Below are positions 45,389 through 56,879 of a DNA stretch of 64,000 nucleotides, piece by piece. Below the pieces are notes generated by a model that worked only from the letters and a program-made list of their open reading frames with translations, was not told where the DNA came from and searched no databases. This DNA is from Allomuricauda sp. M10 (GTDB lineage: Bacteria > Bacteroidota > Bacteroidia > Flavobacteriales > Flavobacteriaceae), in assembly GCF_020782875.1 (NCBI RefSeq), contig NZ_JAJGBN010000001.1:744001-808000 (forward strand). The letters are read 5' to 3'. The position numbers and the translations under genes were made by a program. Position 1 is the stretch's first letter. The number at the start of each line of letters is the position of its first letter.

Positions 45389-46813
45389 CTAACTGAACTT
45401 TTTGTTCAGGTCGTCAATGTATTTGCGGAACTGTTTGTCGGTTTCGGCCAAGTTGTCCACAGTTTTACAGGCGTGCAAAACAGTGGCATGGTCACGTTTC
45501 CCAATTTGGGAACCGATACTGGCCAAAGAAGCTTTGGTAAATTTTTTGGCAAAGAACATGGCCAATTGTCTAGCCTGCACAATATGCCTTTTTCTGGTTT
45601 TGGATTGAAGGGTGGCCACATCCATTTCAAAGTAATCGGATACCACTTTTTGGATGTAGTCAATGGATACTTCGCGTTTGGTATTCTTCACGAACTTCTC
45701 CACCACTTGTTGGGCGAGTTCCAGAGTTACTTCCCTTTTGTTGAAAGAGGATTGCGCAATCAAAGAAATGATGGCACCTTCCAGTTCGCGGATATTCGTT
45801 TTGATGTTCCGGGCTACATGATCAATGATATCTTCTGGCATTTCAACACCATCCCTGTACAATTTATTCTTCAGGATAGAAACACGTGTCTCATAATCAG
45901 GACTTTGCAGTTCTGCTGAAAGCCCCCATTTAAAACGGGACAAAAGCCGTTGTTCAATGTCCTGCATGTCTACAGGAGCTTTGTCCGAAGTCAAGATGAC
46001 CTGCTTGCCGTTTTGGTGCAAATGGTTGAAGATATGGAAGAACACATCCTGGGTTCCCGATTTACCGGATAGGAACTGTACGTCATCAATAATGAGTACA
46101 TCTATCAACTGGTAAAAATGGATAAAATCGTTACGGGTGTTCTTCTTTACCGATTCAATATATTGTTGGGTGAATTTCTCCGCGGAGATATACAACACCG
46201 TTTTTTCAGGATACTTGTCCTTGATCTCAACCCCAATGGCATGGGCCAAGTGGGTCTTTCCCAATCCAACACCACCAAATACCAAAAGTGGATTGAAAGA
46301 GGTGCCTCCCGGTTTGTTGGCAACGGCCATACCTGCCGATCTGGCCAAACGGTTGGAATCCCCTTCAAGGAAATTGTCAAAGTTATAGTTTGGATTGAGC
46401 TGGGACTCTATTTTGATGTTTCGTATCCCAGGAATCACAAAAGGGTTTTTCAGTTCGGGGCTTTTGGAGGTGATGGGTACATCCAGTTCCTGTGGTCCTA
46501 CCGAAGTTCGGTTGGCACTTGGAATCTGTTCCGTAAAGGGTTCCTTGTTGCCATATTTGTTCTCCATCTTGATGATGTAGATCAGCTTTGCATTGGCTCC
46601 CAGTTCACGGGTCAAAGCTACCTTCAAAAGCTTCACATAATGCTCCTCTAACCACTCGTAAAAAAACTTGCTGGGCACCTGTATACTCAAGGCCTTATCG
46701 GTCAACTTCATGGGCTTGATCGGTTCAAACCATGTTTTGAATGCCTGCGGTTGGATATTATCCTGGATAAAAGCCAAACAGTTGTTCCATACGGAATTAG
46801 CAGTAACACTCAT
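45389..46813 (-). CDS. dnaA: Chromosomal replication initiator protein DnaA
   Basis: DnaA binds DnaA boxes at oriC and opens the duplex. The 474-residue product has domain I (VWNNCLAFIQDNIQPQAFKT), a variable linker, the AAA+ domain with Walker A FGGVGLGKTHLAHAIG, Walker B VLIIDDVQFLSGK and the sensor region, and the C-terminal DNA-binding domain with KRDHATVLHACKTV. It is complete. Its 201-base upstream gap to the thioesterase gene is AT-rich, but I find only one weak DnaA-box-like site (TTGTTCACA on the minus strand), so no origin can be placed here. Confidence 0.97.
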   Translation of the reverse strand: MSVTANSVWNNCLAFIQDNIQPQAFKTWFEPIKPMKLTDKALSIQVPSKFFYEWLEEHYVKLLKVALTRELGANAKLIYIIKMENKYGNKEPFTEQIPSANRTSVGPQELDVPITSKSPELKNPFVIPGIRNIKIESQLNPNYNFDNFLEGDSNRLARSAGMAVANKPGGTSFNPLLVFGGVGLGKTHLAHAIGVEIKDKYPEKTVLYISAEKFTQQYIESVKKNTRNDFIHFYQLIDVLIIDDVQFLSGKSGTQDVFFHIFNHLHQNGKQVILTSDKAPVDMQDIEQRLLSRFKWGLSAELQSPDYETRVSILKNKLYRDGVEMPEDIIDHVARNIKTNIRELEGAIISLIAQSSFNKREVTLELAQQVVEKFVKNTKREVSIDYIQKVVSDYFEMDVATLQSKTRKRHIVQARQLAMFFAKKFTKASLASIGSQIGKRDHATVLHACKTVDNLAETDKQFRKYIDDLNKKFS

Positions 46814-47014
46814 GAAGTTTTTCCTTGTTTTAATGGTTAGCTTTAATACTTCAGATTAAACATCTAAGGGGTAGCAAGATGCTCATTGGATGCGACAAAT
46901 ATGTGAACAATTCTTTTAAAAAAAAAATCAATTTGTCATTGAATCTCTTGTTTTTTTTTCGCATGTTACCCCCGCAAAAAGCAAGCCTCTAAATATATAA
47001 TTTTTCAATTACAA

Positions 47015-47413
47015 ATGGGCGTTAATTCACATTCTTTTCGAGTAAGATACGCAGAAACAGACCAAATGGGAGTGGTTTATCACGGCAACTATGCCCAATA
47101 CCTTGAAATGGGAAGGGTGGAGTGGTTACGTGCCCTCGGGGTCACCTATAAAAGCATGGAAGACAGTGGTATTATGTTACCGGTAATTTCCTTACATATC
47201 GATTATAAAAAATCTGCCCTGTACGACGATCTTCTTACAGTGGAAACCCAACTCACATCAAGACCATTGGTTAAGATCGAGTTCGATTATAAGGTATTCA
47301 ACGAGGCAGGGGACCTATTGGCAACCGCTCATACCGTTTTGGCCTTTATGGACAAAAAAACAGGTAGGCCCATCAAATGTCCTGAGTATATTCTCGATAA
47401 ACTGGAAGATTGA
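47015..47413 (+). CDS. Acyl-CoA thioesterase (4HBT, YbgC-like)
   Basis: A 132-residue hot-dog fold thioesterase. The active-site segment RYAETDQMGVVYHGNYAQYLEMGR has the catalytic Asp16 and matches the YbgC/FadM-type 4-hydroxybenzoyl-CoA thioesterase group. It should hydrolyse acyl-CoA esters in the cytoplasm; chain length preference cannot be read. It is divergent from dnaA, an arrangement I recall from other Flavobacteriaceae. Confidence 0.92.
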   Translation: MGVNSHSFRVRYAETDQMGVVYHGNYAQYLEMGRVEWLRALGVTYKSMEDSGIMLPVISLHIDYKKSALYDDLLTVETQLTSRPLVKIEFDYKVFNEAGDLLATAHTVLAFMDKKTGRPIKCPEYILDKLED

Positions 47414-47419
47414 TTTTTT

Positions 47420-47486
47420 GGAGACAGGAGACAAGAAGTAGGTAAATGTTGGTTCTTGTTTCTTGTAGCAAAGCGGTCTTGATTCT
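47420..47486. repeat. Heptamer repeat element between the thioesterase and YigZ genes
   Basis: Two copies of GGAGACA (47420-47426, 47427-47433) are followed by AGAAGTA, and then two copies of TTCTTGT (47453-47459, 47460-47466) and a GGTCTTGATTCTT tail. The left part (purine-rich) and right part (pyrimidine-rich) are roughly complementary. The seven-base period and the TCTTGATTCTT end link it to the array at 16168-16216. It lies between two convergent genes. Confidence 0.6.
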
Positions 47487-47536
47487 TTAATAACCACAGA
47501 TGAGAAAGTCAAATGGGATTTTCCCTGAAAATCAAT

Positions 47537-48148
47537 TCAGTTCACAATCGCAATCTCCACGGTGTGCATTTCATCGAAAAGTTGAAAGATGGCATCCGAT
47601 TCACCCAAACGAACCGAAAGCATCAATTGGCAATTCATGTCCATTTTTTGGGAAACGATGTTCAGGTTTTTTTGTTTGATGATGCGCATGACCTTGTCCA
47701 TTTCCGAATACCCGAACTTTAATCTGAACTGGGCTTCCACAATCTTTTCTACAATCAATGCTTCTTCCAATGCCATTTGGGCGGCCGTTCGGTAGGCTTG
47801 GATCAATCCACCGACCCCTAATTTGGTCCCGCCGAATATCCGGGTAACGGTGATGAGCACATTGGTGAGATCATAGGCTTGAATCTGACCGTAAATAGGC
47901 ATTCCCGCCGAATTGTTGGGCTCTCCATCGTCATTGGCACGATAAGATGGGTTTTCTACCCCTAATTGCCATGCATAACACACATGGTTGGCGGTATGGT
48001 ATTTCTTTCTGAGTTCTTCAACGATTGGTTTTACTTCTTCCTCCGAAGTTATGGGATGAACGGTTGCATAGAATTTGCTCTTCTTGTCCTTGAAAAGAAT
48101 TTCAGGGGAAGTTTCGGCCACCGTTTTATATACATCCGCTTTCTCCAT
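47537..48148 (-). CDS. YigZ/IMPACT family protein
   Basis: A 203-residue protein of the IMPACT/YigZ family: an N-terminal UPF0029 domain (SKFYATVHPITSEEEVKPIV, then HVCYAWQLG and DDGEPNNSAGMPI) and a C-terminal ferredoxin-like domain. Members bind nucleic acids or ribosomes and influence translation under stress; the exact role in bacteria is unclear. I use ATG 48148, which overlaps the stop of the EamA transporter gene by one base (TGATG), a sign of translational coupling. Confidence 0.9.
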   Translation of the reverse strand: MEKADVYKTVAETSPEILFKDKKSKFYATVHPITSEEEVKPIVEELRKKYHTANHVCYAWQLGVENPSYRANDDGEPNNSAGMPIYGQIQAYDLTNVLITVTRIFGGTKLGVGGLIQAYRTAAQMALEEALIVEKIVEAQFRLKFGYSEMDKVMRIIKQKNLNIVSQKMDMNCQLMLSVRLGESDAIFQLFDEMHTVEIAIVN

Positions 48149-49011
48149 CAAAATAAAGCTACCAATACAATACTGATGATGGCCAAGGCCACCCCGCCCC
48201 AATTTTTAATGCTCAATCGCTCCTTGAACAGTAAAATGCCCAAAAGGGTCGAGAGCATAACAATGGCTACATTATTTAAGGTAAACACCGCAGCGCTGCT
48301 CCAATTGTTGCTTCGCAAGGCTTGAATAAGAAAGTAAATGGAAAAATAATTGGGCACACCCAAGGCCACCCCTCCGATCACATTCTTGAGGTTCAGCTTC
48401 AAGTTCTGTTTTTTGCCCCCTATACCTATATATATAAGACCGGATAATGCGGCACAACCAAACACCATGGAGGAGAAGATGGGGATTTCTTGGTCGGTCA
48501 AGTGTTTTTCTTCAAAATATTTGATGCTTGCATCAATGGCGCCGGAGCCCAGAAAAACCAGTACGGGCAAAATCAAGTCTTTTCGGTTTATGGTGATACC
48601 CTTTTCTTTCAAGGATGCAAAATAAACCGCCGCTAATGCCAATAAAATACCAAGGGTTTGCAACAACGTCAAATGTTCCCCATAGAATAGAAGACCGATA
48701 ATAACGGGGATTACCAACGACATTTTAGTGGCTACCGAAGCAACCGACACCCCTGAAGTTTGGGCCGTTTTCGCCATCAAGTTAAAGATGGTGATGAAAA
48801 GAACACCCATGGCCAAGGGGCCCCAAGCCCAAGATGTATTCAAAATTGCTGTTGCACTAACTGGACCTTCATATAAAAGGAAACCCACCGTACATGCCGT
48901 AATATAGTTGATGATGATGGCGACCAAGGTCTGAACCTTGTACACATCGTATAATTTGAAAACCACAAAAATCCAAGTGGAACTCAGAACACTTAATGCA
49001 AGGGCTAACAT
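48148..49011 (-). CDS. EamA-like DMT superfamily transporter
   Basis: A 287-residue inner-membrane protein with about ten transmembrane helices arranged as two EamA repeats (about residues 5-135 and 150-285), for example LIPVIIGLLFYGEHLTLLQTL in the first half and VIVMLSTLLGILLFKERLS-like sequence in the second. DMT transporters export or import small metabolites; the substrate is unknown. Its start codon directly follows the HAD gene stop and its stop overlaps the YigZ start, so it belongs to the ribD operon. Confidence 0.88.
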   Translation of the reverse strand: MLALALSVLSSTWIFVVFKLYDVYKVQTLVAIIINYITACTVGFLLYEGPVSATAILNTSWAWGPLAMGVLFITIFNLMAKTAQTSGVSVASVATKMSLVIPVIIGLLFYGEHLTLLQTLGILLALAAVYFASLKEKGITINRKDLILPVLVFLGSGAIDASIKYFEEKHLTDQEIPIFSSMVFGCAALSGLIYIGIGGKKQNLKLNLKNVIGGVALGVPNYFSIYFLIQALRSNNWSSAAVFTLNNVAIVMLSTLLGILLFKERLSIKNWGGVALAIISIVLVALF

Positions 49012-49614
49012 TTATAAACGAGATTTTAATTGGGTGATATCCTCTTGGCCCACTTGAAGGTTCCATATGTTGATGCCGAGGTTGGCTGCGGCATCGGTGT
49101 TTTCCTGAACATCATCTACAAAGAAGGTTTCTTCGGCAACCAACCCATTTTCATCCAATACAAATTGAAAAATTTCTTCATCCGGTTTACGCATTCCCAT
49201 TTCATAGGACAAATAAAAAACCTCAAACGAATTTTTAAAGCGGTTGTACCGATTCATTCCCATTTGTTGTCTCACACTTTCCATATGCAGGTCGTTGGTG
49301 TTGCTCAACAAGAACAATCTGAACTCCTTTTCGTTTGCCAACCCTTCCAAGAATTGTAAACGTTCTTCGGGAAAATCCAAAAGAATGGCATTCCAAGCCT
49401 GAATCAAATAGTCACGATTGGCATCAGGGAAATGGGAGGAGACCTCGTTTAAGAATTCCGTAGATTCAATCAATCCCTTCTCATAATCCTTGAACAATCC
49501 ATCGAGACCGGGTGTAATCCCTGAAAAACCATAAGGCAACATGGCTCGGGCCGTCGCAGGTTTATCGAGGTTGATGAGCACATCGCCAAAATCAAAGATG
49601 ATGTTCTTAATCAT
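49012..49614 (-). CDS. HAD superfamily phosphatase (YihX-like)
   Basis: A 200-residue HAD hydrolase. Motif I IIFDFGDVL holds the nucleophile Asp8, motif II is LFLLSNTND, motif III is around Lys in MGMRKPDEEIF, and motif IV FVDDVQENTDAA has the metal-binding Asp pair. The type resembles YihX/epoxide-hydrolase-like HADs that act on sugar phosphates or nucleotide-like phosphates. Because it overlaps ribD by 8 bases it could be the missing pyrimidine phosphatase of riboflavin synthesis, but that is only an inference from position. Confidence 0.87.
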   Translation of the reverse strand: MIKNIIFDFGDVLINLDKPATARAMLPYGFSGITPGLDGLFKDYEKGLIESTEFLNEVSSHFPDANRDYLIQAWNAILLDFPEERLQFLEGLANEKEFRLFLLSNTNDLHMESVRQQMGMNRYNRFKNSFEVFYLSYEMGMRKPDEEIFQFVLDENGLVAEETFFVDDVQENTDAAANLGINIWNLQVGQEDITQLKSRL

Positions 49615-50659
49615 GGGTATAAATAGATAAGGTGTCCGATACTATATTTTGGGTACTTTTCAATTTTCCAACAATTTTTGGGGCCGGAATGCCACTTTCA
49701 AAACGGGTTTGACCCACAAATACCCGCGCTTCATCCCAAAGACCTTCATTTATAAACAATTGAAGGGTCTTGGCACCACCTTCTATCAATACACTGGTAA
49801 TGGAATGTTGATGAAGGACTTGGCAAATTTGATCAGCTAGAGGCTTTGAAAAATCAATGACGGCATAATCCACTCCATTCAAATATTTTGAACGGTCACT
49901 TACTTGGGTGATCACAACCGTTTTTACAGATTTGTCCAAAACATTGAAATCGGTGCCGATTTTTAAGTCTTTGTCTAAAACCACCCGAATGGGGTTTTTT
50001 CCTTCCCAATCCCTGGTGTTCAATTTTGGGTTGTCCGCTAAAACGGTATTTGTACCCACCAAAATTGCCTGTTCCTCACTTCTCCATTGATGCACCAATT
50101 GTCTGGAATACGCATTGGTGATCCAATAAGGTTCTGGATTCATTTTTCGTTTGGATGGGTCGGGAGCCAAAAAGCCATCTTGGGTTTCGGCCCATTTCAA
50201 AATAATATAAGGCCTTTTCTTTTCTTGATAGGTTAAAAACCTTTTGTGATGTTCCCTGCACTCCTGTTCCAAAATACCCACGTGCACCTTGCAACCTGAC
50301 TCTTCCAATTTCTGGATGCCTTTACCTGCAACTTTATCATGGGGGTCCCTCAATCCGATGTAGACTTCTGGAATGTTATACTGAGTTATCAAATCGGCAC
50401 AAGGTGGGGTTTTCCCGTAATGCGAACACGGTTCCAATGTCACATAAAGAGCGGATGACGCCAGCAAAGTTTTGTCCACCACGGAATTAATGGCGTTCAC
50501 TTCCGCATGTGGCCCGCCATACGGACTGGTAAATCCTTCGCCAATGATTTTTTCGTTGTGAACAATGACACTACCTACCATAGGGTTTGGAGCGGTCGTG
50601 CCCAGTCCTTTTTTGGCAAGTTCAATACAGCGGAGGATATATTTTTGGTGTATATTCAC
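49607..50659 (-). CDS. ribD: Bifunctional riboflavin deaminase/reductase RibD
   Basis: A 350-residue enzyme for the second and third steps of riboflavin synthesis. The N-terminal deaminase has HAEVNAI and PCSHYGKTPPCADLI zinc-binding motifs; the C-terminal reductase from about residue 150 has YIILKWAETQDGFLA and a VLIEGGAKTLQLFI segment. The start is GTG (50659), and a TATTTTTG promoter box ends only 4 bases before it. It heads a tightly packed operon with the HAD phosphatase, EamA transporter and YigZ genes. It diverges from the acetyltransferase gene, with 29 bases between. Confidence 0.95.
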   Translation of the reverse strand: MNIHQKYILRCIELAKKGLGTTAPNPMVGSVIVHNEKIIGEGFTSPYGGPHAEVNAINSVVDKTLLASSALYVTLEPCSHYGKTPPCADLITQYNIPEVYIGLRDPHDKVAGKGIQKLEESGCKVHVGILEQECREHHKRFLTYQEKKRPYIILKWAETQDGFLAPDPSKRKMNPEPYWITNAYSRQLVHQWRSEEQAILVGTNTVLADNPKLNTRDWEGKNPIRVVLDKDLKIGTDFNVLDKSVKTVVITQVSDRSKYLNGVDYAVIDFSKPLADQICQVLHQHSITSVLIEGGAKTLQLFINEGLWDEARVFVGQTRFESGIPAPKIVGKLKSTQNIVSDTLSIYTHD

Positions 50660-50663
50660 CCAG

Positions 50664-50671
50664 CAAAAATA
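50664..50671 (-). promoter_or_regulatory. -7 promoter box 4 bases before ribD
   Basis: TATTTTTG on the minus strand ends 4 bases before the GTG start, so a leaderless ribD mRNA is predicted. Confidence 0.45.
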
Positions 50672-50688
50672 GCATATTAAACGGCATT

Positions 50689-51173
50689 ATGGGGAATGCA
50701 ACGATCCGGGAAATTAAACCGGAAGACAATGAACAAGTGGCCAAGGTCATACGCAAGGTTTTTGAGGATATGGGGGTTCCAAAAGTGGGAACTGCCTACG
50801 CGGACAAGGCCCTTGACGATATGTATTCCACCTACAATGTGCCACGTGCGGCCTATTTTGTAGTGGAGGTAGATGAAAAGGTCATTGGATGTGCCGGTGT
50901 GGCGCAACTTCAAAACTATGAAGGCAATGTTTGCGAACTGCAAAAAATGTACTTTTTGGAAGAAGCCCGGGGCAAGGGAATTGGTTCCCAAATGATTTCA
51001 AAATGTTTGGAAAAAGCCAAAGAATTCGGTTTTGAACAGTGTTATTTGGAAACCATGCCGTACATGGAAGCTGCCCAAAAACTCTACAAGAAGAATGGCT
51101 TTGAGTACATAGATGCCCCATTGGGCAATACCGGTCATTATTCCTGCCCCGTGTGGATGCTTAAACAATTGTA

Positions 51174-51174
<1 letters not shown>
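50689..51174 (+). CDS. GNAT family N-acetyltransferase
   Basis: A 161-residue acetyltransferase (Acetyltransf_1). The acetyl-CoA site is MYFLEEARGKGIGSQMISKC with the R/Q-x-x-G-x-G/A signature, followed by a YLETMPYMEAAQKLYKKNGF segment. I use ATG 50689 (MGNATIREIKPED); the 34 codons before it overlap the divergent ribD start. Its stop overlaps the prmC start by one base (TAATG), so it heads an operon with prmC, ligA and a small gene. The substrate is unknown. Confidence 0.9.
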
Positions 51175-54411
<3,237 letters not shown>

Positions 54412-54491
54412 TGATATCATTTGAATTTTTGTTGTCAGTTTTGAACAATTCTTTGATTAGTGATCTCAAAAGACTGAATTCAACATCAACA

Positions 54492-54549
54492 TTGACGGTC
54501 TGATTAATCGGTAGCTGTGTCTCGTCAATTCAAACTAATCATCCGTCAA
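54492..54549. repeat. Imperfect inverted repeat upstream of the BspA-like gene
   Basis: TTGACGGTCTGATTA (54492-54506) pairs, with a one-base difference in length, with TAATCATCCGTCAA (54536-54549). It lies 63 bases before the gene at 54613 in a 201-base AT-rich gap. It may be an operator or a leader hairpin; no clear promoter box was seen. Confidence 0.4.
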
Positions 54550-54612
54550 CTAATTGATTTTTTTCTTAAAAATTACGGGCATATTAGGCTGTAATTAATA
54601 CCAAAGAAAAAA

Positions 54613-55881
54613 ATGAAAATCAAAAGTTTATCTTTTTTGTTAGTAATACTTTCTGTTATATCATGTGGAAAGGACGATCCAGAAACCTTGAATAATACAC
54701 CAATATTCATTGACCAAGAGTTTGTTGCAACGGAAGATATTGATGCCAACCATGTCATAGGCACCTTAGTGGCATCTGATCCTGACGACGACCCGTTGAC
54801 TTTTAAAATATTATTGAACGAAAATGACATGTTCACTTTGTCAACTTCAGGGGAACTTCGTTTAAAGGAGGGAAAAAATCTTGACTACGAAACTGCGATT
54901 GACCATGATATCAAGGTGACGGTGAGTGATGGCGACAGACAAGTTGATGCAATTATTACCATTTTGGTTGAAAATATAATTGATACTAAAGCGGAGGAAC
55001 TACCATCCTTTGTAACCACATGGAAAACCACAGTTGAGGCGCAGGAGGTAACTATAGGAACCAATGCGTTATACCAATATAATTATACAATAGATTGGGG
55101 GGATGGCACTGAAGAAGAGATTCTGGCCGTTCAAAACCCAACACATCAATATGAGAAGCCAGGCAGTTATCAGGTAGTAATTCAAGGGGACTTTCCTTCA
55201 ATCGTTATGGTTGATATGAAAGAAGAGTCCCGTATGGCATTAGTTTCTTTGGATAAATGGGGAACTATGGAATGGCAGGCGCTAGATAGGGCTTTTCAAG
55301 GTTGTTCAAAGATGATATATAGGGCAACAGATGCGCCGGATTTATCAAATATTACCAATTTGGATTACATGTTTGCGGACGCAACAATTGTTAATTCAGA
55401 TTTGAATAGCTGGGATGTTAGCCATGTAAAAAGTATGTCACATATGTTTTTAAATGTTACTTCATTCAAAGGTGAAATAAAAGATTGGGAAGTAACTAAG
55501 GTTAGTGCAATGGATTTTATGTTTGCTGGAGCCTCTTCTTTTGATGGCGATATCAGCGATTGGGATGTCAGCGGTGTCACGGATATGACAGCGATGTTTT
55601 TGAATGCCTCTTCATTTAATCAAGATCTCGGTGGTTGGGAAATAGGTCAAGTATCTTCAATTCTAAATATGCTGGATGGAACGCGCTTATCAACTAAAAA
55701 TTATGAATCAATCTTAATTGAGTGGTCAAAACAAGCAGATCAATTAGGTTCGGTTTTGGATGGTTTAGTTTTTGGCGTGTTAGATTTGAAATATTGCAGT
55801 GATGATTCTTCAAATTCTAGGGAAAGCCTAATTGTTGATCATGGTTGGGAATTTATTGGTGACTCCCAAAAATGTAACTAA
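54613..55881 (+). CDS. BspA-like (DUF285) surface lipoprotein with cadherin-like and PKD-like domains
   Basis: A 422-residue predicted lipoprotein; the signal ends SVISC with Cys17. Mature domains in order: a cadherin-like repeat (about 30-125, VASDPDDDPLTFKILLNEND and LDYETAIDHDIKVTVSDGD), a PKD-like region (about 130-200, IDWGDGTEEEIL and HQYEKPGSYQVVI), and DUF285/BspA-type repeats from about 235 (LNSWDVSHVKSMSHMFL, then ISDWDVSGVTDMTAMFLNAS), which recur about every 25 residues. Such proteins sit on the outer surface and mediate contact with surfaces or other cells. The gene is AT-rich (two lines counted: 33% and 27% G+C), suggesting an accessory gene. A terminator-like hairpin follows at 55902-55939. 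Confidence 0.88.
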   Translation: MKIKSLSFLLVILSVISCGKDDPETLNNTPIFIDQEFVATEDIDANHVIGTLVASDPDDDPLTFKILLNENDMFTLSTSGELRLKEGKNLDYETAIDHDIKVTVSDGDRQVDAIITILVENIIDTKAEELPSFVTTWKTTVEAQEVTIGTNALYQYNYTIDWGDGTEEEILAVQNPTHQYEKPGSYQVVIQGDFPSIVMVDMKEESRMALVSLDKWGTMEWQALDRAFQGCSKMIYRATDAPDLSNITNLDYMFADATIVNSDLNSWDVSHVKSMSHMFLNVTSFKGEIKDWEVTKVSAMDFMFAGASSFDGDISDWDVSGVTDMTAMFLNASSFNQDLGGWEIGQVSSILNMLDGTRLSTKNYESILIEWSKQADQLGSVLDGLVFGVLDLKYCSDDSSNSRESLIVDHGWEFIGDSQKCN

Positions 55882-55901
55882 AGAAAAAATAGACAAATAT
55901 G

Positions 55902-55939
55902 GCAACCATCTAAAAAAAGATGAGTTTTTAGATGGTTGC
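55902..55939. terminator. Hairpin terminator after the BspA-like gene
   Basis: A perfect 15-base stem, GCAACCATCTAAAAA (55902-55916) with its complement at 55925-55939, and an 8-base loop. T-rich sequence on the far side is weak for the plus strand. It separates two convergent genes and could serve either. Confidence 0.6.
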
Positions 55940-55967
55940 TTCCTTTCAGCTTTATCGGCAGAACGAT

Positions 55968-56879
55968 TCAAACCACAATACTCACACCCTCTGCAATGGT
56001 TTTTTTATCTGCATCAAAATAAAAGTCGATGCGCCCCAAGTTAATCCCGTAGCAACCCACTTGGTTCACTAACACGGAATCCCCGTTCTTATTGGTGCGC
56101 ACATCTGGCTTGTCCAAAAAAGTATGGGTGTGGCCCCCAATAATCAGGTTGGTATGGTAGGTACGTTGGGCCAATTGTGTATCCATGGGTCTTTCAGGAT
56201 TTTCGTAATCATAACCCAAATGGGAAAGACAGATGACCAGGTCACATTGTTCGTCTTCCTTTAATTTTCGTTCCATGTCCAAAGCAATCTCGTAAGGGTC
56301 AAGGTATTTGGTCTCTTTGTATAATTTTTTGGTTACCAGGCCATCCAGTTCAATGCCAAGTCCGTACACACCAATTTTTACACCATCCACTAGATATGTT
56401 TTGAATGGTTTGGTGTACCCATCCATCACAGTATTGGAAAAGTTATAATTGGCAGAGATCATGTCAAAAGTGGCATAGGGCATTTGGGCCAAAAGACCAT
56501 CAATTCCGTTGTCAAAATCATGATTGCCAATAGTGGAGGCGTCATATTTCAGCTTACTCATCAGTTTAAATTCCAGTTCACCTCCATAAAAATTGAAGTA
56601 TGGAGTGCCCTGAAAAATATCCCCTGCATCAAAAAGTAACGTATTTGGGTTTTCATTACGGATTTGCTGAACCAATGTTGCCCTTCGGGCCACGCCTCCC
56701 ATATCCGGATAACTGGAATGGGTTGCGGGAAACGGGTCAATATGGCTATGCACATCGTTGGTATGCAGAATGGTGATATGTTTTTTGCCTATGTTGGAGC
56801 AAGAATTCAAACTAAGCCCTCCCATACCTATTAAGGCTGAAGCGGCTGCTGAGTTGGTGATAAAGTCCCTTCTTTTCAT
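55968..56879 (-). CDS. 5'-nucleotidase, catalytic (metallophosphatase) domain as a separate protein
   Basis: A 303-residue protein equal to the N-terminal half of UshA-type 5'-nucleotidases. The metal-binding motifs are ILHTNDVHSHID, FDAGDIFQGTP, IGNHDFDNG and GGHTHT. The leader MKRRDFITNS has twin arginines like a Tat signal and ends near a lipobox-like L-N-S-C (Cys27), so it is probably an exported lipoprotein. It overlaps by 4 bases (ATGA) the end of the gene for the missing C-terminal domain, which is encoded just upstream. The two presumably work together in releasing phosphate from nucleotides. Confidence 0.9.
   Translation of the reverse strand: MKRRDFITNSAAASALIGMGGLSLNSCSNIGKKHITILHTNDVHSHIDPFPATHSSYPDMGGVARRATLVQQIRNENPNTLLFDAGDIFQGTPYFNFYGGELEFKLMSKLKYDASTIGNHDFDNGIDGLLAQMPYATFDMISANYNFSNTVMDGYTKPFKTYLVDGVKIGVYGLGIELDGLVTKKLYKETKYLDPYEIALDMERKLKEDEQCDLVICLSHLGYDYENPERPMDTQLAQRTYHTNLIIGGHTHTFLDKPDVRTNKNGDSVLVNQVGCYGINLGRIDFYFDADKKTIAEGVSIVV

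Noticed and set aside
46118..46651. A 177-codon plus-strand frame
   Set aside because: It is antisense to the AAA+ region of dnaA and resembles nothing.
46814..47014. Possible oriC beside dnaA
   Set aside because: The gap has only one weak DnaA-like site, and flavobacterial origins are often not next to dnaA.
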